NCBI RefSeq assembly: GCF_012516395.1
Contig: NZ_CP051206.1
Span: 806,001-870,000 of the forward strand
Direction: 5' to 3'
Length of the DNA: 64,000 nt
DNA from: Dolichospermum flos-aquae CCAP 1403/13F
GTDB taxonomy: Bacteria > Cyanobacteriota > Cyanobacteriia > Cyanobacteriales > Nostocaceae
The first letter of the stretch is position 1. Every line of letters begins with the position of its first letter. Position numbers and translations under genes: made by a program. Shown in pieces: positions 53,475 through 62,404 of the stretch. Under the pieces are notes generated by a model that saw only the letters and a list, made by a program, of their open reading frames with translations, was not told the DNA's origin and searched no databases.

Positions 53475-53684
53475 ATGGCAAACATTAGGATTTCTAATCT
53501 AGAGAATACTGATGAAAAAAAGTTTATTATTAATTTAAGTAATTTAGACGCAGTATCTGTATTTGGAGGTGAATATAATAATGCTAGTCAAATACTTAAT
53601 TATGGGGTTAAGGCTCTAGAATTTGTCTTAGTAATTTATGCTATAGATGCCATTTCACTATTAACGAAGACATTTAGAAAATAA
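53475..53684 (+). CDS. Putative RiPP precursor peptide C (GG leader, no Cys)
   Basis: A 69-residue peptide; GAGGTAAG lies 6-10 bases before its ATG. The leader MANIRISNLE...LDAVSVFGG ends with Gly31-Gly32. The core EYNNASQILNYGVKALEF continues as a hydrophobic helix (VLVIYAIDAISLL) and ends KTFRK. It has no Cys; Ser38, Ser61, Thr64 and Thr66 are possible modification sites. It is homologous to peptide B over GVK-LEF---YAI--I----K-F. It lies 95 bases before the kinase gene with no terminator between, so it is probably cotranscribed with the enzymes. Confidence 0.7.
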   Translation: MANIRISNLENTDEKKFIINLSNLDAVSVFGGEYNNASQILNYGVKALEFVLVIYAIDAISLLTKTFRK

Positions 53685-53779
53685 ATAATTTTCAACCTAT
53701 CAAGTTAATGATTTTACTAAAACTGAAATTAACTCAGCAATAGCAATTTTACACACATATATTATTATCATTTGAAATC

Positions 53780-54943
53780 ATGCCATTCTTAATAAGTTTT
53801 GCAAATGTTTTCAATTACCTTGTTGAAAACAAAATTTGTCAGCCACAAGAGGAGTCCCTAAGTAAAATCGAATTAAAATCTGCTAAAAACTTTAACCTAT
53901 TAATCACTTTATCAGATGGTCGTCAACTATTAGTAAAACAAGAGCGTTATGATCAAAATGGTAAAACTTTAGGTGAATTTATAGATGAGTGGAGAGTTCA
54001 TGCTTTTTGGCAAAAATTCCCAGAAATAACTCATTTACGAGCATCTTTGTCAGAAGCAATTCATTTTGATTTAGAAAACTCTATCATTGTTTTTAACTAT
54101 CTAAATCAATATCAAGACTTAGCTGAATTTTACGCCAAAGATCAGGAATTTCCGGAGGAAATTGCTCAGGTAGTTGGCACAACTATTGCAGCTATTCATC
54201 GCATGACAATAGACAATAATAACTATCAAAAGTTCTTTGAAAATTCTTTAAAATCTCAAAATATTAACAAAGGATTAGATAGAATTACACCAGAAATATT
54301 TGGTCAACTTCCGGCTGATGGTTTAAAGTTTTTTACTCTCTATCAACGTTACGATAATTTAGGAAAAGCAATTACACAATTAAATCAGGCTTTTACTCCT
54401 GCTTGTCTCACCCATAATGATCTCAAACTTAATAATATTCTTGTATCTTTGAACTGGGAAACAGACATAGAAGATAAATTACCTGAAAATAAAAATATCA
54501 TCCGATTAATTGATTGGGAAAGAGGCAGTTGGGGAGATCCTGCTAATGATTTAGGCACAATAATTGCTAGTTATCTGCAAGTTTGGTTATATAGCATAGT
54601 CTCTAGTAAAACCATACCAATTGAGGAATGTTTGCGTTTAGCTGCGATTCCCTTATCAATGATTCAACCTTCTTTATCAACATTAGTTACTGCTTATTTA
54701 ACTACTTTTCCAGAAATTTTAGAATTGCGTCCAGATTTCTTACAATTAGTGATGCAATTTAGCGGTTTAGCTTTAATTAGAGCTATTCAAGCTAGACTTC
54801 AACATGAAAAAACCTTTGATAATTCAGGTATTTGTATGCTCCAAGTTGCTAAGAGTTTATTATGTCGTCCTCAAGCATCTATTCCCACAATTTTGGGGAT
54901 GGAATTGTCAACAATGACTGCTAAAAATTTATCTCTTGTTTAG
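53780..54943 (+). CDS. APH-family kinase of a RiPP dehydration pair (LxmK/TvaC-like)
   Basis: A 387-residue aminoglycoside-phosphotransferase-fold kinase. N-lobe: an ATP-lysine candidate is Lys53 in LLVKQERYD. C-lobe: the catalytic loop is THNDLKLNNIL (Asp214), and the metal-binding Asp is Asp245 in RLIDWERGSWGDPANDLG. It is followed 15 bases later by a HopA1-family gene. In class V lanthipeptides (LxmK/LxmY) and thioamitides (TvaC/TvaD) such a pair phosphorylates Ser/Thr of a precursor peptide and removes phosphate to give dehydroamino acids. With three small GG-leader peptides upstream, the same job is inferred. A small-molecule kinase role is less likely in this context. Confidence 0.8.
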   Translation: MPFLISFANVFNYLVENKICQPQEESLSKIELKSAKNFNLLITLSDGRQLLVKQERYDQNGKTLGEFIDEWRVHAFWQKFPEITHLRASLSEAIHFDLENSIIVFNYLNQYQDLAEFYAKDQEFPEEIAQVVGTTIAAIHRMTIDNNNYQKFFENSLKSQNINKGLDRITPEIFGQLPADGLKFFTLYQRYDNLGKAITQLNQAFTPACLTHNDLKLNNILVSLNWETDIEDKLPENKNIIRLIDWERGSWGDPANDLGTIIASYLQVWLYSIVSSKTIPIEECLRLAAIPLSMIQPSLSTLVTAYLTTFPEILELRPDFLQLVMQFSGLALIRAIQARLQHEKTFDNSGICMLQVAKSLLCRPQASIPTILGMELSTMTAKNLSLV

Positions 54944-54958
54944 AGAAGGAAGGTTTAT

Positions 54959-56038
54959 ATGCAAGTATTAGATTCTATCTATAATCAACTTTTTCAACTT
55001 CCAAAAGAATTACAAATAGCACTGCAAAATATTGTTGATTATCTGGAAATTAAATCATTTTATTCTATTAAGCATCCAGATTACAAATTATTAGAATTGC
55101 CAGAATCAGTAATCGCTCGGTTTAAAAATCTATCCTTAGATATTCAAGAGAAGCATTTGCGTATTCACTTACGTAATTTTCTCTATAGTGCTTATTACAA
55201 TGGTTCTTGGCATGATTCTCTTGGTGATGACAATCAAATAAATAACCTCAGTAATAATAGCTTATTTGGCATGGATTTGGCGTTTTATGAAAGACTCCAT
55301 ACGAGTAATACAGGTGGAGGTTATTGGAGTGAAAATTGGTTAGTAGTTAATGAAGAAGAAGATGGTTGTTTAGCAGTCCAAAAAAATGGGTTGACTTTGC
55401 ATATTGAGCGGGATTTATATTTATCAGAAATTGATAAATCAGCTAATGTTGGTGATTTGGTGGCAATTAAAATGCCTAAAAATCTAGTCCAAAATGGATT
55501 TTATATGGCAGTATCTAATCTAGGTACTCAAGATAATCAAGATATTGTTAGAATCTACTTTAATGTATCACCTGATGGGGCGGTATCAGTGATGGATAAT
55601 GTGACTAGAGAACTCAATAATATGCACATTGCTTTCTCCTTTAAAGCTCTATATAATCCTGATGAATATAGACGTTATGATTCGGCAGTTCTTTACTTTA
55701 ATAAACATCAATATAAAACAATTTATCCTATGTTACAACAGGTATATTCAGAAAATCAAGATAGTTTTTTTCCACAAGTACCGTTGTTTACTAAGCAACT
55801 AGCACCAGGATTAGGTTGTGCTGAAGAACCAACCAATAAGTTGGCAGAAAAAGAAAGTTTTGGGACTAATCGTTGTCAAATGATTGCTAATGGTTTAATT
55901 GCTGCTTGGCAAGCGGGTAATAATCATCCTGAAAGTCGAATGACAGCTATTTTGGAACAATTTACTTTACACAAAATCAAATTACGATATCCTTATCTTA
56001 ATGGCTATTCAGATGATATTTATACGACTTTAGATTGA
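54959..56038 (+). CDS. HopA1-family protein, putative phospho-Ser/Thr lyase (LxmY/TvaD-like)
   Basis: A 359-residue member of the HopA1 effector family. Recognised parts are TGGGYWSENWLVVNEEEDG, followed by LAVQKNGLTLHI, then RIYFNVSPDGAV in the middle and the C-terminal APGLGCAEEP and ESFGTNRCQMIANGLI. The family was named from a Pseudomonas type III effector. In RiPP clusters its members pair with an APH-like kinase and carry out the elimination step that leaves Dha or Dhb. No type III secretion genes exist here, so the RiPP role is favoured. The gap to the kinase is 15 bases with GAAGGAAGG, so expression is coupled. Confidence 0.82.
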   Translation: MQVLDSIYNQLFQLPKELQIALQNIVDYLEIKSFYSIKHPDYKLLELPESVIARFKNLSLDIQEKHLRIHLRNFLYSAYYNGSWHDSLGDDNQINNLSNNSLFGMDLAFYERLHTSNTGGGYWSENWLVVNEEEDGCLAVQKNGLTLHIERDLYLSEIDKSANVGDLVAIKMPKNLVQNGFYMAVSNLGTQDNQDIVRIYFNVSPDGAVSVMDNVTRELNNMHIAFSFKALYNPDEYRRYDSAVLYFNKHQYKTIYPMLQQVYSENQDSFFPQVPLFTKQLAPGLGCAEEPTNKLAEKESFGTNRCQMIANGLIAAWQAGNNHPESRMTAILEQFTLHKIKLRYPYLNGYSDDIYTTLD

Positions 56039-56046
56039 TAATATCA

Positions 56047-56079
56047 ATATCCCCGAATTCTCTAAGAATTCGGGGATCT
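56047..56079. repeat. 33-bp dispersed hairpin repeat, copy 3
   Basis: ATCCCCGAATTCTCTAAGAATTCGGGGAT: arms match, but the inner bases differ from the other copies in compensating pairs (GAATTC in place of GACTTC). It lies 9 bases after the HopA1-family stop and could end the operon. Confidence 0.8.
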
Positions 56080-56227
56080 CAAGTATTTTTTAGACAGTAA
56101 TTATTAGCTTTTTGGCTACTGTTAATTAAGATCTTCGAGTTTGGTAATCTCCCATGTCTAAGATCATGATAAAATCGATTTGTGCAACTAACGCAGATTG
56201 TAAATTTATCAAGGTTAACTTTACTGT

Positions 56228-56644
56228 ATGAAAAATAACCATGTTTTTCTAACTTTAGCCCTATTGACTTGTTTTGCCGCTCCCCAAAAAGTTCTAGCAG
56301 ATGAGATGTGGAAAACGAAGGAATATAATGTGATCTATCAAACAGATCGTAACAAAACTGCTATCTGGAGTTATGGCCGCAATAGACTTATATTTATTGA
56401 TGGTTTAGCAGGAGTCACCACCAACCGGGGTTCATACAGCGGCTATTGGGCACAAGATCGTTCATCGGTACGTTGCGATACCTATAGAGAAGGTGCTAAT
56501 GGTAAACCTACTTATTATTGGGGCAGATTTGAAATTACCTTCATTGATCCAGATTTCCCTTCTCGCTGGCAAGCTAATCTTAGTCTTTGTGATCGCCTTC
56601 CTACAATGACTTTAAATGGTAAACCGATTACATCCGATCAATAA
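56228..56644 (+). CDS. Secreted protein of unknown function
   Basis: A 138-residue protein with a clear signal peptide (hydrophobic residues 6-19, cleavage likely after VLADE or nearby). The mature part is beta-rich with aromatic and Gly residues (YNVIYQTDRNKTAIWSYG, GSYSGYWAQDRSSVRC) and two Cys (about residues 79 and 122) that could form a disulfide. No family is recognised. It follows the RiPP-like locus on the same strand after 190 bases and a hairpin, so a link to it is uncertain. Confidence 0.65.
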   Translation: MKNNHVFLTLALLTCFAAPQKVLADEMWKTKEYNVIYQTDRNKTAIWSYGRNRLIFIDGLAGVTTNRGSYSGYWAQDRSSVRCDTYREGANGKPTYYWGRFEITFIDPDFPSRWQANLSLCDRLPTMTLNGKPITSDQ

Positions 56645-56736
56645 GACTCAAATAAATTCTGTAGAGACGTTGCATAAAACGTCTTGACAACTAAAAATAA
56701 ACTCCATATTAATGAATAGCATAATTATCTCCTGTT

Positions 56737-57525
56737 TTAACTAGCTTCACTAAATATTTCTATGGGAGAAACAGGAGAATTTATTTCATCTCCTAATGTG
56801 GCAACAATTTCTAATTTATTAACTTGCTCTTTTAACCAATTGGTAAATAAATCTCCGAGAATTGCTACGCGCATTTGTTCATTCAATTCGGGGGCAATAA
56901 TTTCTTCAACTATAATGATATGGACTCCTTTGGGTGTAATGACTGGTTTAATAATTTCTGGGGGATTAGCTGCAAAAACTGCGGCAGCAATTTCTGGTCG
57001 AAAATCACTACGTTTGCGGATACCTTGATATCCTCCAGCGCGACGAATTTCGGGATTTTCGATATATTGACGAGCCACTTCTTGAAAACTAATTTCTCCT
57101 TCTTGAAGAGCATAAAATATTTCTAAAGCTAGATCTTCATCATCTAATATGACTTCATAGGTAACTGCTCCGCTGTAATCAAGTTTGTGAGCATAAAAGA
57201 ATGGTTCAACTTTTTCAGCGAATAAATGATGAGCTAATTTTGCTGATAGGAGATTGAGATTTGCTACTTCTTCAAAGTTATCTAAGGAAAGATAATGTTT
57301 TTGTAACCATTGCCATGTGTCCTCTGCTTTAAGTAGATTATTAACTAATCGTAAACTATCTGCGGATTGTTGTAATTCTGCTATTTCGATGGTAATATTT
57401 TCTTTTTTAGCAGTTTCTGTAATAATTGTTCTGGTGGCGATCGCTTCTAACAGACTAGGGATTTGACAAGATATTTTGAGGTGATAAATAATATCTTCTT
57501 TGGATATTTTTACAATATTGGACAT
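56737..57525 (-). CDS. Parvulin-type peptidylprolyl isomerase (PrsA/SurA-like)
   Basis: A 262-residue protein. The N-terminal ~115 residues are helical (SurA-like). A parvulin rotamase domain covers about 118-220 (ISFQEVARQYIENPEIRRAGGYQG and VFAANPPEIIKPVITPKGVHIIIVEE). The C-terminal tail is helical. No signal peptide is seen. Such proteins often sit in cyanobacterial peptide-export clusters, which makes its place beside the RiPP-like locus notable, but it is on the opposite strand and could be unrelated. Confidence 0.82.
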   Translation of the reverse strand: MSNIVKISKEDIIYHLKISCQIPSLLEAIATRTIITETAKKENITIEIAELQQSADSLRLVNNLLKAEDTWQWLQKHYLSLDNFEEVANLNLLSAKLAHHLFAEKVEPFFYAHKLDYSGAVTYEVILDDEDLALEIFYALQEGEISFQEVARQYIENPEIRRAGGYQGIRKRSDFRPEIAAAVFAANPPEIIKPVITPKGVHIIIVEEIIAPELNEQMRVAILGDLFTNWLKEQVNKLEIVATLGDEINSPVSPIEIFSEAS

Positions 57526-57680
57526 AATTTAATCTCCTGAATTTACTGAATTTATTAAAAATTCTTTTTTCTGGCTTAAATAAGTTATTAGCGTATCTAT
57601 CATATTTACCTAATATGTTATTTTTTTATCTCTATCTAATGATACTTTTAATATTTTTGATAATTTATAGCCACAAAACA

Positions 57681-57713
57681 AGATCCCCGACTTCTTTAAG
57701 AAGTCGGGGATCT
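57681..57713. repeat. 33-bp dispersed hairpin repeat, copy 4
   Basis: AGATCCCCGACTTCTTTAAGAAGTCGGGGATCT, identical to copy 5. It lies just after the pgi stop (minus strand) and may serve as its terminator hairpin; a short GGGGATCTAAAT duplication follows. Confidence 0.88.
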
Positions 57714-57734
57714 AAATTAAGGGGATCTAAATTT

Positions 57735-59321
57735 TTAACCGAGAGAAACAGTTAAACTTCCAGGTTTAGCTAAATCACCAGTTAACACCACACCCCGATT
57801 ATTGGTGTGTAAATGACGGAGAATTTTGTAAATTGCTTCCACTTCCTCAGCAGCGCCGGACATATCTGCAAGTTCAGAAATAGAAAGTGCTTTTTTCTGG
57901 GTTTGCAACACTTCTAAAACTCGTTTTTGTAAATCGAGAATCACAGCGGCAGCTTTTTTACCAGCTTCCACACCTGGTTGATGATAAGCATTGACATTTA
58001 CTAAACTGGCATATAAACCTACAGCCCGTTCATACAATGCAATTAATGCGCCAACTGTGCGAGCATTAACTTGAGGAATGCTGACTGTAATCGAATCGCG
58101 GTGATTCTCATACAATGCTTGACGAGTTCCTAACAAGAAACCACAAAGATAATCACCGGAAGTGACTCCAGGATCAACTTCTGTGGATTTTCCTTGACGA
58201 TCTTCTAAAACTTCAATTAAGGTAGCAAAGAAATTGGGGACACCTTCGCGCAACTGTTGCACATAGGCGTGTTGATCCGTAGAACCTTTGTTACCATAAA
58301 CTGCAATCCCTTGAAATACAGTCTTCCCATCTAAATCTTTTTCTTTACCCAAGGATTCCATGATGAGTTGTTGCAAATAGCGGCTAAATAGCAACAGACT
58401 GTCTTTGTACGGGAGGACTACCATATCTTTTTCACCTTTGCCATTTCCAGAGAAATACCAAGCAAGGGCTAATAAAGCGGCTGGGTTGTTTTTGAGATTG
58501 GGGACGCGGGTGGCATCATCCATTTCTTTTGCACCATCTAGCATGGCACGGATATCAATGCCCTGTAATGCCGCAGGTACTAGCCCTACAGCGGACATTT
58601 CTGAGGTACGTCCACCTACCCAATCGTACATGGAAAACCGGGCTAACCAATTTTCAGCTTTGGCGACTTGATCCAGGTTGCTATCTTGTCCGGTAATAGC
58701 GACTGCATATTTAGCAAAGTCTAATTTTTTGGCTGTGTAGGCTTGTTTAACCTCAATCATGCCGTTGCGAGGTTCGGGTGTGCCTCCAGATTTGGAAATG
58801 ACTAATACCAAGGTTGTGGCTAGTTTATCGCCAAGTTGGGCAAGAACCCGATCAATTCCGGTGGGGTCGGAATTGTCTATAAAGTGAATTTGTAGGGGTG
58901 GTACGTCGGGGGATAGGGCTTGGGTGACGAATTGGGGACCCAAGGCTGAACCACCAATACCAATGGAAATGATATCTGTAAAGCGGCATTCCTTGGGGGG
59001 ATGAATTGCCCCGGTGTGTACCTGGTCGGCAAAAGCTTCGATTTGTTCTAAGGTTTGAACTATTTCTTGGGTGAGTTCGGGGGTGGGGGCTAAATCTGGA
59101 TTCCGCAACCAGTAATGTCCTACCATGCGGTTTTCGTCGGGATTGGCGATCGCCCCTTTTTCCAATTCTGCCATATCCGCAAACGCTTTGTCAAACTTAG
59201 GCTGCAATGATGCCACGAACCCATCATCAAACCGCATTCGACTAATATCTAGATATAGTCCTAATCCTGGATGGAAATACAACCAGTCCTGGTATCGTTG
59301 CCAAAGTACCCTAGAATCCAT
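57735..59321 (-). CDS. pgi: Glucose-6-phosphate isomerase
   Basis: A 528-residue phosphoglucose isomerase, which interconverts glucose-6-phosphate and fructose-6-phosphate. Sugar-phosphate isomerase (SIS) signatures: [30 protein letters not shown], and [12 protein letters not shown]; the active-site His/Lys region includes QHAYVQQL. The C-terminus carries an added helical segment ([14 protein letters not shown]) typical of cyanobacterial forms. It is monocistronic, with a 33-bp hairpin at its end. Confidence 0.95.
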   Translation of the reverse strand: MDSRVLWQRYQDWLYFHPGLGLYLDISRMRFDDGFVASLQPKFDKAFADMAELEKGAIANPDENRMVGHYWLRNPDLAPTPELTQEIVQTLEQIEAFADQVHTGAIHPPKECRFTDIISIGIGGSALGPQFVTQALSPDVPPLQIHFIDNSDPTGIDRVLAQLGDKLATTLVLVISKSGGTPEPRNGMIEVKQAYTAKKLDFAKYAVAITGQDSNLDQVAKAENWLARFSMYDWVGGRTSEMSAVGLVPAALQGIDIRAMLDGAKEMDDATRVPNLKNNPAALLALAWYFSGNGKGEKDMVVLPYKDSLLLFSRYLQQLIMESLGKEKDLDGKTVFQGIAVYGNKGSTDQHAYVQQLREGVPNFFATLIEVLEDRQGKSTEVDPGVTSGDYLCGFLLGTRQALYENHRDSITVSIPQVNARTVGALIALYERAVGLYASLVNVNAYHQPGVEAGKKAAAVILDLQKRVLEVLQTQKKALSISELADMSGAAEEVEAIYKILRHLHTNNRGVVLTGDLAKPGSLTVSLG

Positions 59322-59503
59322 AGGGAAATCTCAAATAAAGTGTTGGTCAAACACAAGTTTAATGTATGCTTTTGGCGATCCCTGCTTTGTCTTATACAGT
59401 TTTTAATAGAATAACGGATATAGAGGGGTTTCAGTTTACATTGCGTTACATTAACGGCTGATAACTGATAACTCAAACATGACAAATGGCAAGTAACTAA
59501 ATT

Positions 59504-60637
59504 ATGATCGAATACCTGATTTTTCTCGCTATTTCTACCGCCACCTTCGCCCTGTTCGGACTAGGACTCAATCTCCAATGGGGTTTTACTGGTTTAATTA
59601 ACTTTGGTCATATTGCTTTCATGACTTTGGGTGCGTATACGACGGTTTTATTAAGTCTCAAGGGGGTACCGTTACTGCTATCGGCGGGAATCGGAGCAGT
59701 TGTTGCCGCAATGCTTGGTTTAGTAATTGGCTTTGCAACTTTGCGGTTACGCGAAGATTATCTTTCAATTGTCACCATTGGTACAGGTGAATTAATTCGA
59801 TTAATAGTCAATAACCAGAATTTGCCTGTAGGTAATACGTGGATATCGGGATCTTTCGGTGTGCAAAGTTATGTTATCCCTTTATCAACAACTCCCAATT
59901 TATTTTTCCGCTTGGTTATGATTATTGTTCTCTCTCTCTTAACAGGAATCACATTATTTTCTCTATGGCATTGGGTGCGAACTGCTCAAATTTCTGTAAA
60001 TAATAATACAGTCAGAAATAGTAGTCTTAAACAAGAATTTACTTCTCGGTTAATAGTCGGAATTGCTTTAGGGTTATTAGCTGCTGCAATTTATATTTCT
60101 GGTGTTATTGGACTATATAATTATAATCCCAAAGCCGGGTTAATGTTGTTCATATTATTAATCTTAGCTTTTGTTTTTTGGCGGTTGGAAATTTTAGTGC
60201 GATCGCCCTGGGGAAGAGTGCTAAAATCTATTCGGGAAGATGAAGAAGTCCCCAAAGCATTAGGCAAAAATGTCTTTTCCTATAAACTCCAATCATTAAT
60301 GTTAGGTGGGGCAATTGCGGGGATTGCTGGAGCATTTTTTGCCTGGCAACTAGGCGCAATTTACCCCGATAACTTCCAACCCCAACTTACCTTTGATGCC
60401 TGGATTATGGTAATTTTAGGTGGTTCTGGCAACAATCTGGGAACTATTTTAGGTGCAGTCATTTTCTTTACCTATGATGCCATCACTAGAGAATTTTTAC
60501 CCAAAATTGTTCCCCTAGATGTAGAACGGATTGGTGCGTTTCGGATCATGTTTATTGGGTTACTTTTAATGGTATTGATGATTTGGAGACCTCAAGGGAT
60601 TTTAGGGAAAAAGGAGGAACTGACTCTGGGTAAATAA
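59504..60637 (+). CDS. livM: Branched-chain/neutral amino acid ABC transporter permease (LivM type)
   Basis: A 377-residue membrane protein with about ten hydrophobic segments and the LivM-type EAA loop (RSPWGRVLKSIREDEEVPKALGKN). In Anabaena the homologous permease belongs to the N-I neutral amino acid system (Nat), and there, as I recall, it also lies next to the LivG-type ATPase gene. Uptake by this system supports recycling of amino acids leaked by diazotrophic filaments. A terminator follows, then a Uma2 gene, before the ATPase gene at 61375. Confidence 0.92.
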   Translation: MIEYLIFLAISTATFALFGLGLNLQWGFTGLINFGHIAFMTLGAYTTVLLSLKGVPLLLSAGIGAVVAAMLGLVIGFATLRLREDYLSIVTIGTGELIRLIVNNQNLPVGNTWISGSFGVQSYVIPLSTTPNLFFRLVMIIVLSLLTGITLFSLWHWVRTAQISVNNNTVRNSSLKQEFTSRLIVGIALGLLAAAIYISGVIGLYNYNPKAGLMLFILLILAFVFWRLEILVRSPWGRVLKSIREDEEVPKALGKNVFSYKLQSLMLGGAIAGIAGAFFAWQLGAIYPDNFQPQLTFDAWIMVILGGSGNNLGTILGAVIFFTYDAITREFLPKIVPLDVERIGAFRIMFIGLLLMVLMIWRPQGILGKKEELTLGK

Positions 60638-60640
60638 TTA

Positions 60641-60676
60641 TAAAACCCGATTAAGAAAAAATTACGGGTTTTATTG
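60641..60676 (+). terminator. Terminator after livM
   Basis: Stem TAAAACCCG / CGGGTTTTA with a 15-base loop, followed by TTGTT. It separates livM from the Uma2 gene and thus from the ATPase gene. Confidence 0.7.
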
Positions 60677-60716
60677 TTAAAATAGTTGATACAAGCCGTT
60701 TATGGGAGAAATAGCC

Positions 60717-61286
60717 ATGACAGTTGCAACTGCTAAAAAGATGACTTTGGAAGAATTTCTTAATTATGACGATGGGACAGATAATTTATATGAATTTGAG
60801 AACGGAGAATTAATTCCTATGCCTTCTGAAAGTGAGCTAAATTGTCGGATAGCGATGTTTTTAGTCGCCTATTTTCTGAAATTAGGTATTCCCTATTACC
60901 GGTTAAGAATGAAAACAGAAATTGCTGTGAATAGTCGGCAGGTGGGGGTGCGTGTTCCTGATTTGGTGGTGTTTTCTGAAGAATTAGCTCAGGTGATGCA
61001 GGGGGCTACACGCTCGCTGATTTTAATGGATATGCCGCTGCCTTTGTTGGTGGTTGAGGTAGTGAGTCCAAATCAGGAAAATCGTGATTATCGTTATAAG
61101 CGTTCTGAGTATGCGGCGCGGGGAATTACTGAGTATTGGATTGTTGATCCAATTGGGCAAAAAGTGACGGTTTTAGAATGGGTGGAGGGTTTTTATGAGG
61201 AGCAGGTTTATAGGGGAGATGATATGATTTGTTCGCCTCTATTTAGTGATGTAAAGTTAACTGTGGCTGAGGTTTTACAGGGATGA
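60717..61286 (+). CDS. Uma2 family (DUF820) putative endonuclease
   Basis: A 189-residue Uma2-family protein with a PD-(D/E)XK-like fold. Start at ATG 60717 (MTVATAKKMTLEEFL). The core contains GVRVPDLVVFS with the catalytic Asp and PLLVVEVVSPNQENRDYRYKR with the E-x-x-S and Lys/Arg residues, then YAARGITEYWIVDP. The family is greatly expanded in cyanobacteria and is of unclear function. It seems to have inserted between livM and livG, as it does not belong to the transporter. Confidence 0.88.
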   Translation: MTVATAKKMTLEEFLNYDDGTDNLYEFENGELIPMPSESELNCRIAMFLVAYFLKLGIPYYRLRMKTEIAVNSRQVGVRVPDLVVFSEELAQVMQGATRSLILMDMPLPLLVVEVVSPNQENRDYRYKRSEYAARGITEYWIVDPIGQKVTVLEWVEGFYEEQVYRGDDMICSPLFSDVKLTVAEVLQG

Positions 61287-61374
61287 AATTTGATGAACTC
61301 CGACAATTTTTATTTGATAACAATCATTAAAAATCAACAAAAAACCTAAAAATGAAGTTGAGAAGAAAATTATA

Positions 61375-62160
61375 ATGGTAAATAATATCGCATCACCCCA
61401 ACTACCTCTTTTAGCTGCAACTGGACTTTCTAAAAATTTTGGCGGCATTAAAGCAGTTCAGGAAGCGAATATCGAAGTTATCAAAGGTAGCATTACTGGG
61501 TTAATTGGTCCCAATGGGGCTGGGAAAACTACTTTATTTAATTTACTCTCTAATTTTATTCGTCCCGATAAAGGTAGAGTGATTTTTGATGGTGAACCCA
61601 TTCATCAATTACAACCATACCAAATTGCCCAACAGGGATTAGTGAGAACCTTTCAAGTTGCCCGGGTTTTATCGAAGTTATCAGTATTAGAAAATATGCT
61701 GTTGGGAGCGCAAAAACAAACCGGTGAGAACTTTTGGCAAGTGCAATTTCAACCCCACATTATTGCTAAGGAAGAAAAGCAATTAAAAGAACGGGCAATG
61801 TTTTTGTTAGAGTCAGTAGGTTTAGAAAAAAAAGCCGCTGATTATGCCGGTGGTTTATCTGGGGGACAGCGGAAACTTTTAGAAATCGGTCGGGCATTGA
61901 TGACTAATCCTAAGTTAATATTGCTAGATGAACCTGCTGCTGGCGTAAATCCCAGATTAATTGATGACATATGCGATCGCATTTTAGCGTGGAATCGTCA
62001 CGACGGCATGACATTTTTGATTATTGAACATAACATGGACGTAATTATGTCCTTATGTGATCGAGTTTGGGTATTAGCTGAAGGACAAAATTTAGCTGTT
62101 GGTAGCCCTACAGAAATCCAAAATAATACCAAAGTTTTAGAAGCATATTTAGGACAATGA
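61375..62160 (+). CDS. livG: Branched-chain/neutral amino acid ABC transporter ATPase (LivG type)
   Basis: A 261-residue ABC ATPase. Walker A GPNGAGKTT, signature LSGGQRKLLEIGRA, Walker B LILLDEPAAGVNP, H-loop IIEHNMD. The LivG-type insert after Walker A is present (FQVARVLSKLSVLENMLLGA). It energises the LivM-type permease encoded upstream; it corresponds to NatA of Anabaena by family. The LivF, LivH and binding-protein partners are elsewhere. Confidence 0.93.
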   Translation: MVNNIASPQLPLLAATGLSKNFGGIKAVQEANIEVIKGSITGLIGPNGAGKTTLFNLLSNFIRPDKGRVIFDGEPIHQLQPYQIAQQGLVRTFQVARVLSKLSVLENMLLGAQKQTGENFWQVQFQPHIIAKEEKQLKERAMFLLESVGLEKKAADYAGGLSGGQRKLLEIGRALMTNPKLILLDEPAAGVNPRLIDDICDRILAWNRHDGMTFLIIEHNMDVIMSLCDRVWVLAEGQNLAVGSPTEIQNNTKVLEAYLGQ

Positions 62161-62173
62161 TATTATATTAGAT

Positions 62174-62404
62174 ATGCCCAAAAAAATTAGAGAACTGAAA
62201 AATTTATTACTGCAATTCGGCTTTACTTGTCGGACTGGAAAAGGTAGTCACACTAACTGGTATCATCCTTTATTATCTGGACGAGTTACTATATCAGGTA
62301 AAGACGGAAAAGATGCGAAAGAATACCAAGAGAAAGATGTTAGTAACGCCATCAAAAGAATAGAAGAAATAAAAAAAGCTCAAGAGGAAGCACAAAATGA
62401 ATAA
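62174..62404 (+). CDS. hicA: HicA family toxin
   Basis: A 76-residue HicA-like protein. The small dsRBD-type fold shows MPKKIRELKNLLLQFGF and the catalytic His in GKGSHTNWYHP. The C-terminus is an added charged helix (IEEIKKAQEEAQNE). It overlaps the hicB start by 8 bases. Here the toxin comes first, unlike the pair at 10.6 kb, so the two systems are of different lineages. Confidence 0.86.
   Translation: MPKKIRELKNLLLQFGFTCRTGKGSHTNWYHPLLSGRVTISGKDGKDAKEYQEKDVSNAIKRIEEIKKAQEEAQNE

Noticed and set aside
52546..53684. Lanthionine-containing class V lanthipeptide in the strict sense
   Set aside because: None of the three candidate precursors contains Cys, so lanthionine rings cannot form from them.
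54959..56038. Type III secretion effector
   Set aside because: The HopA1 family name suggests it, but there is no secretion apparatus, and the kinase neighbour and small peptides fit the RiPP lyase role better.
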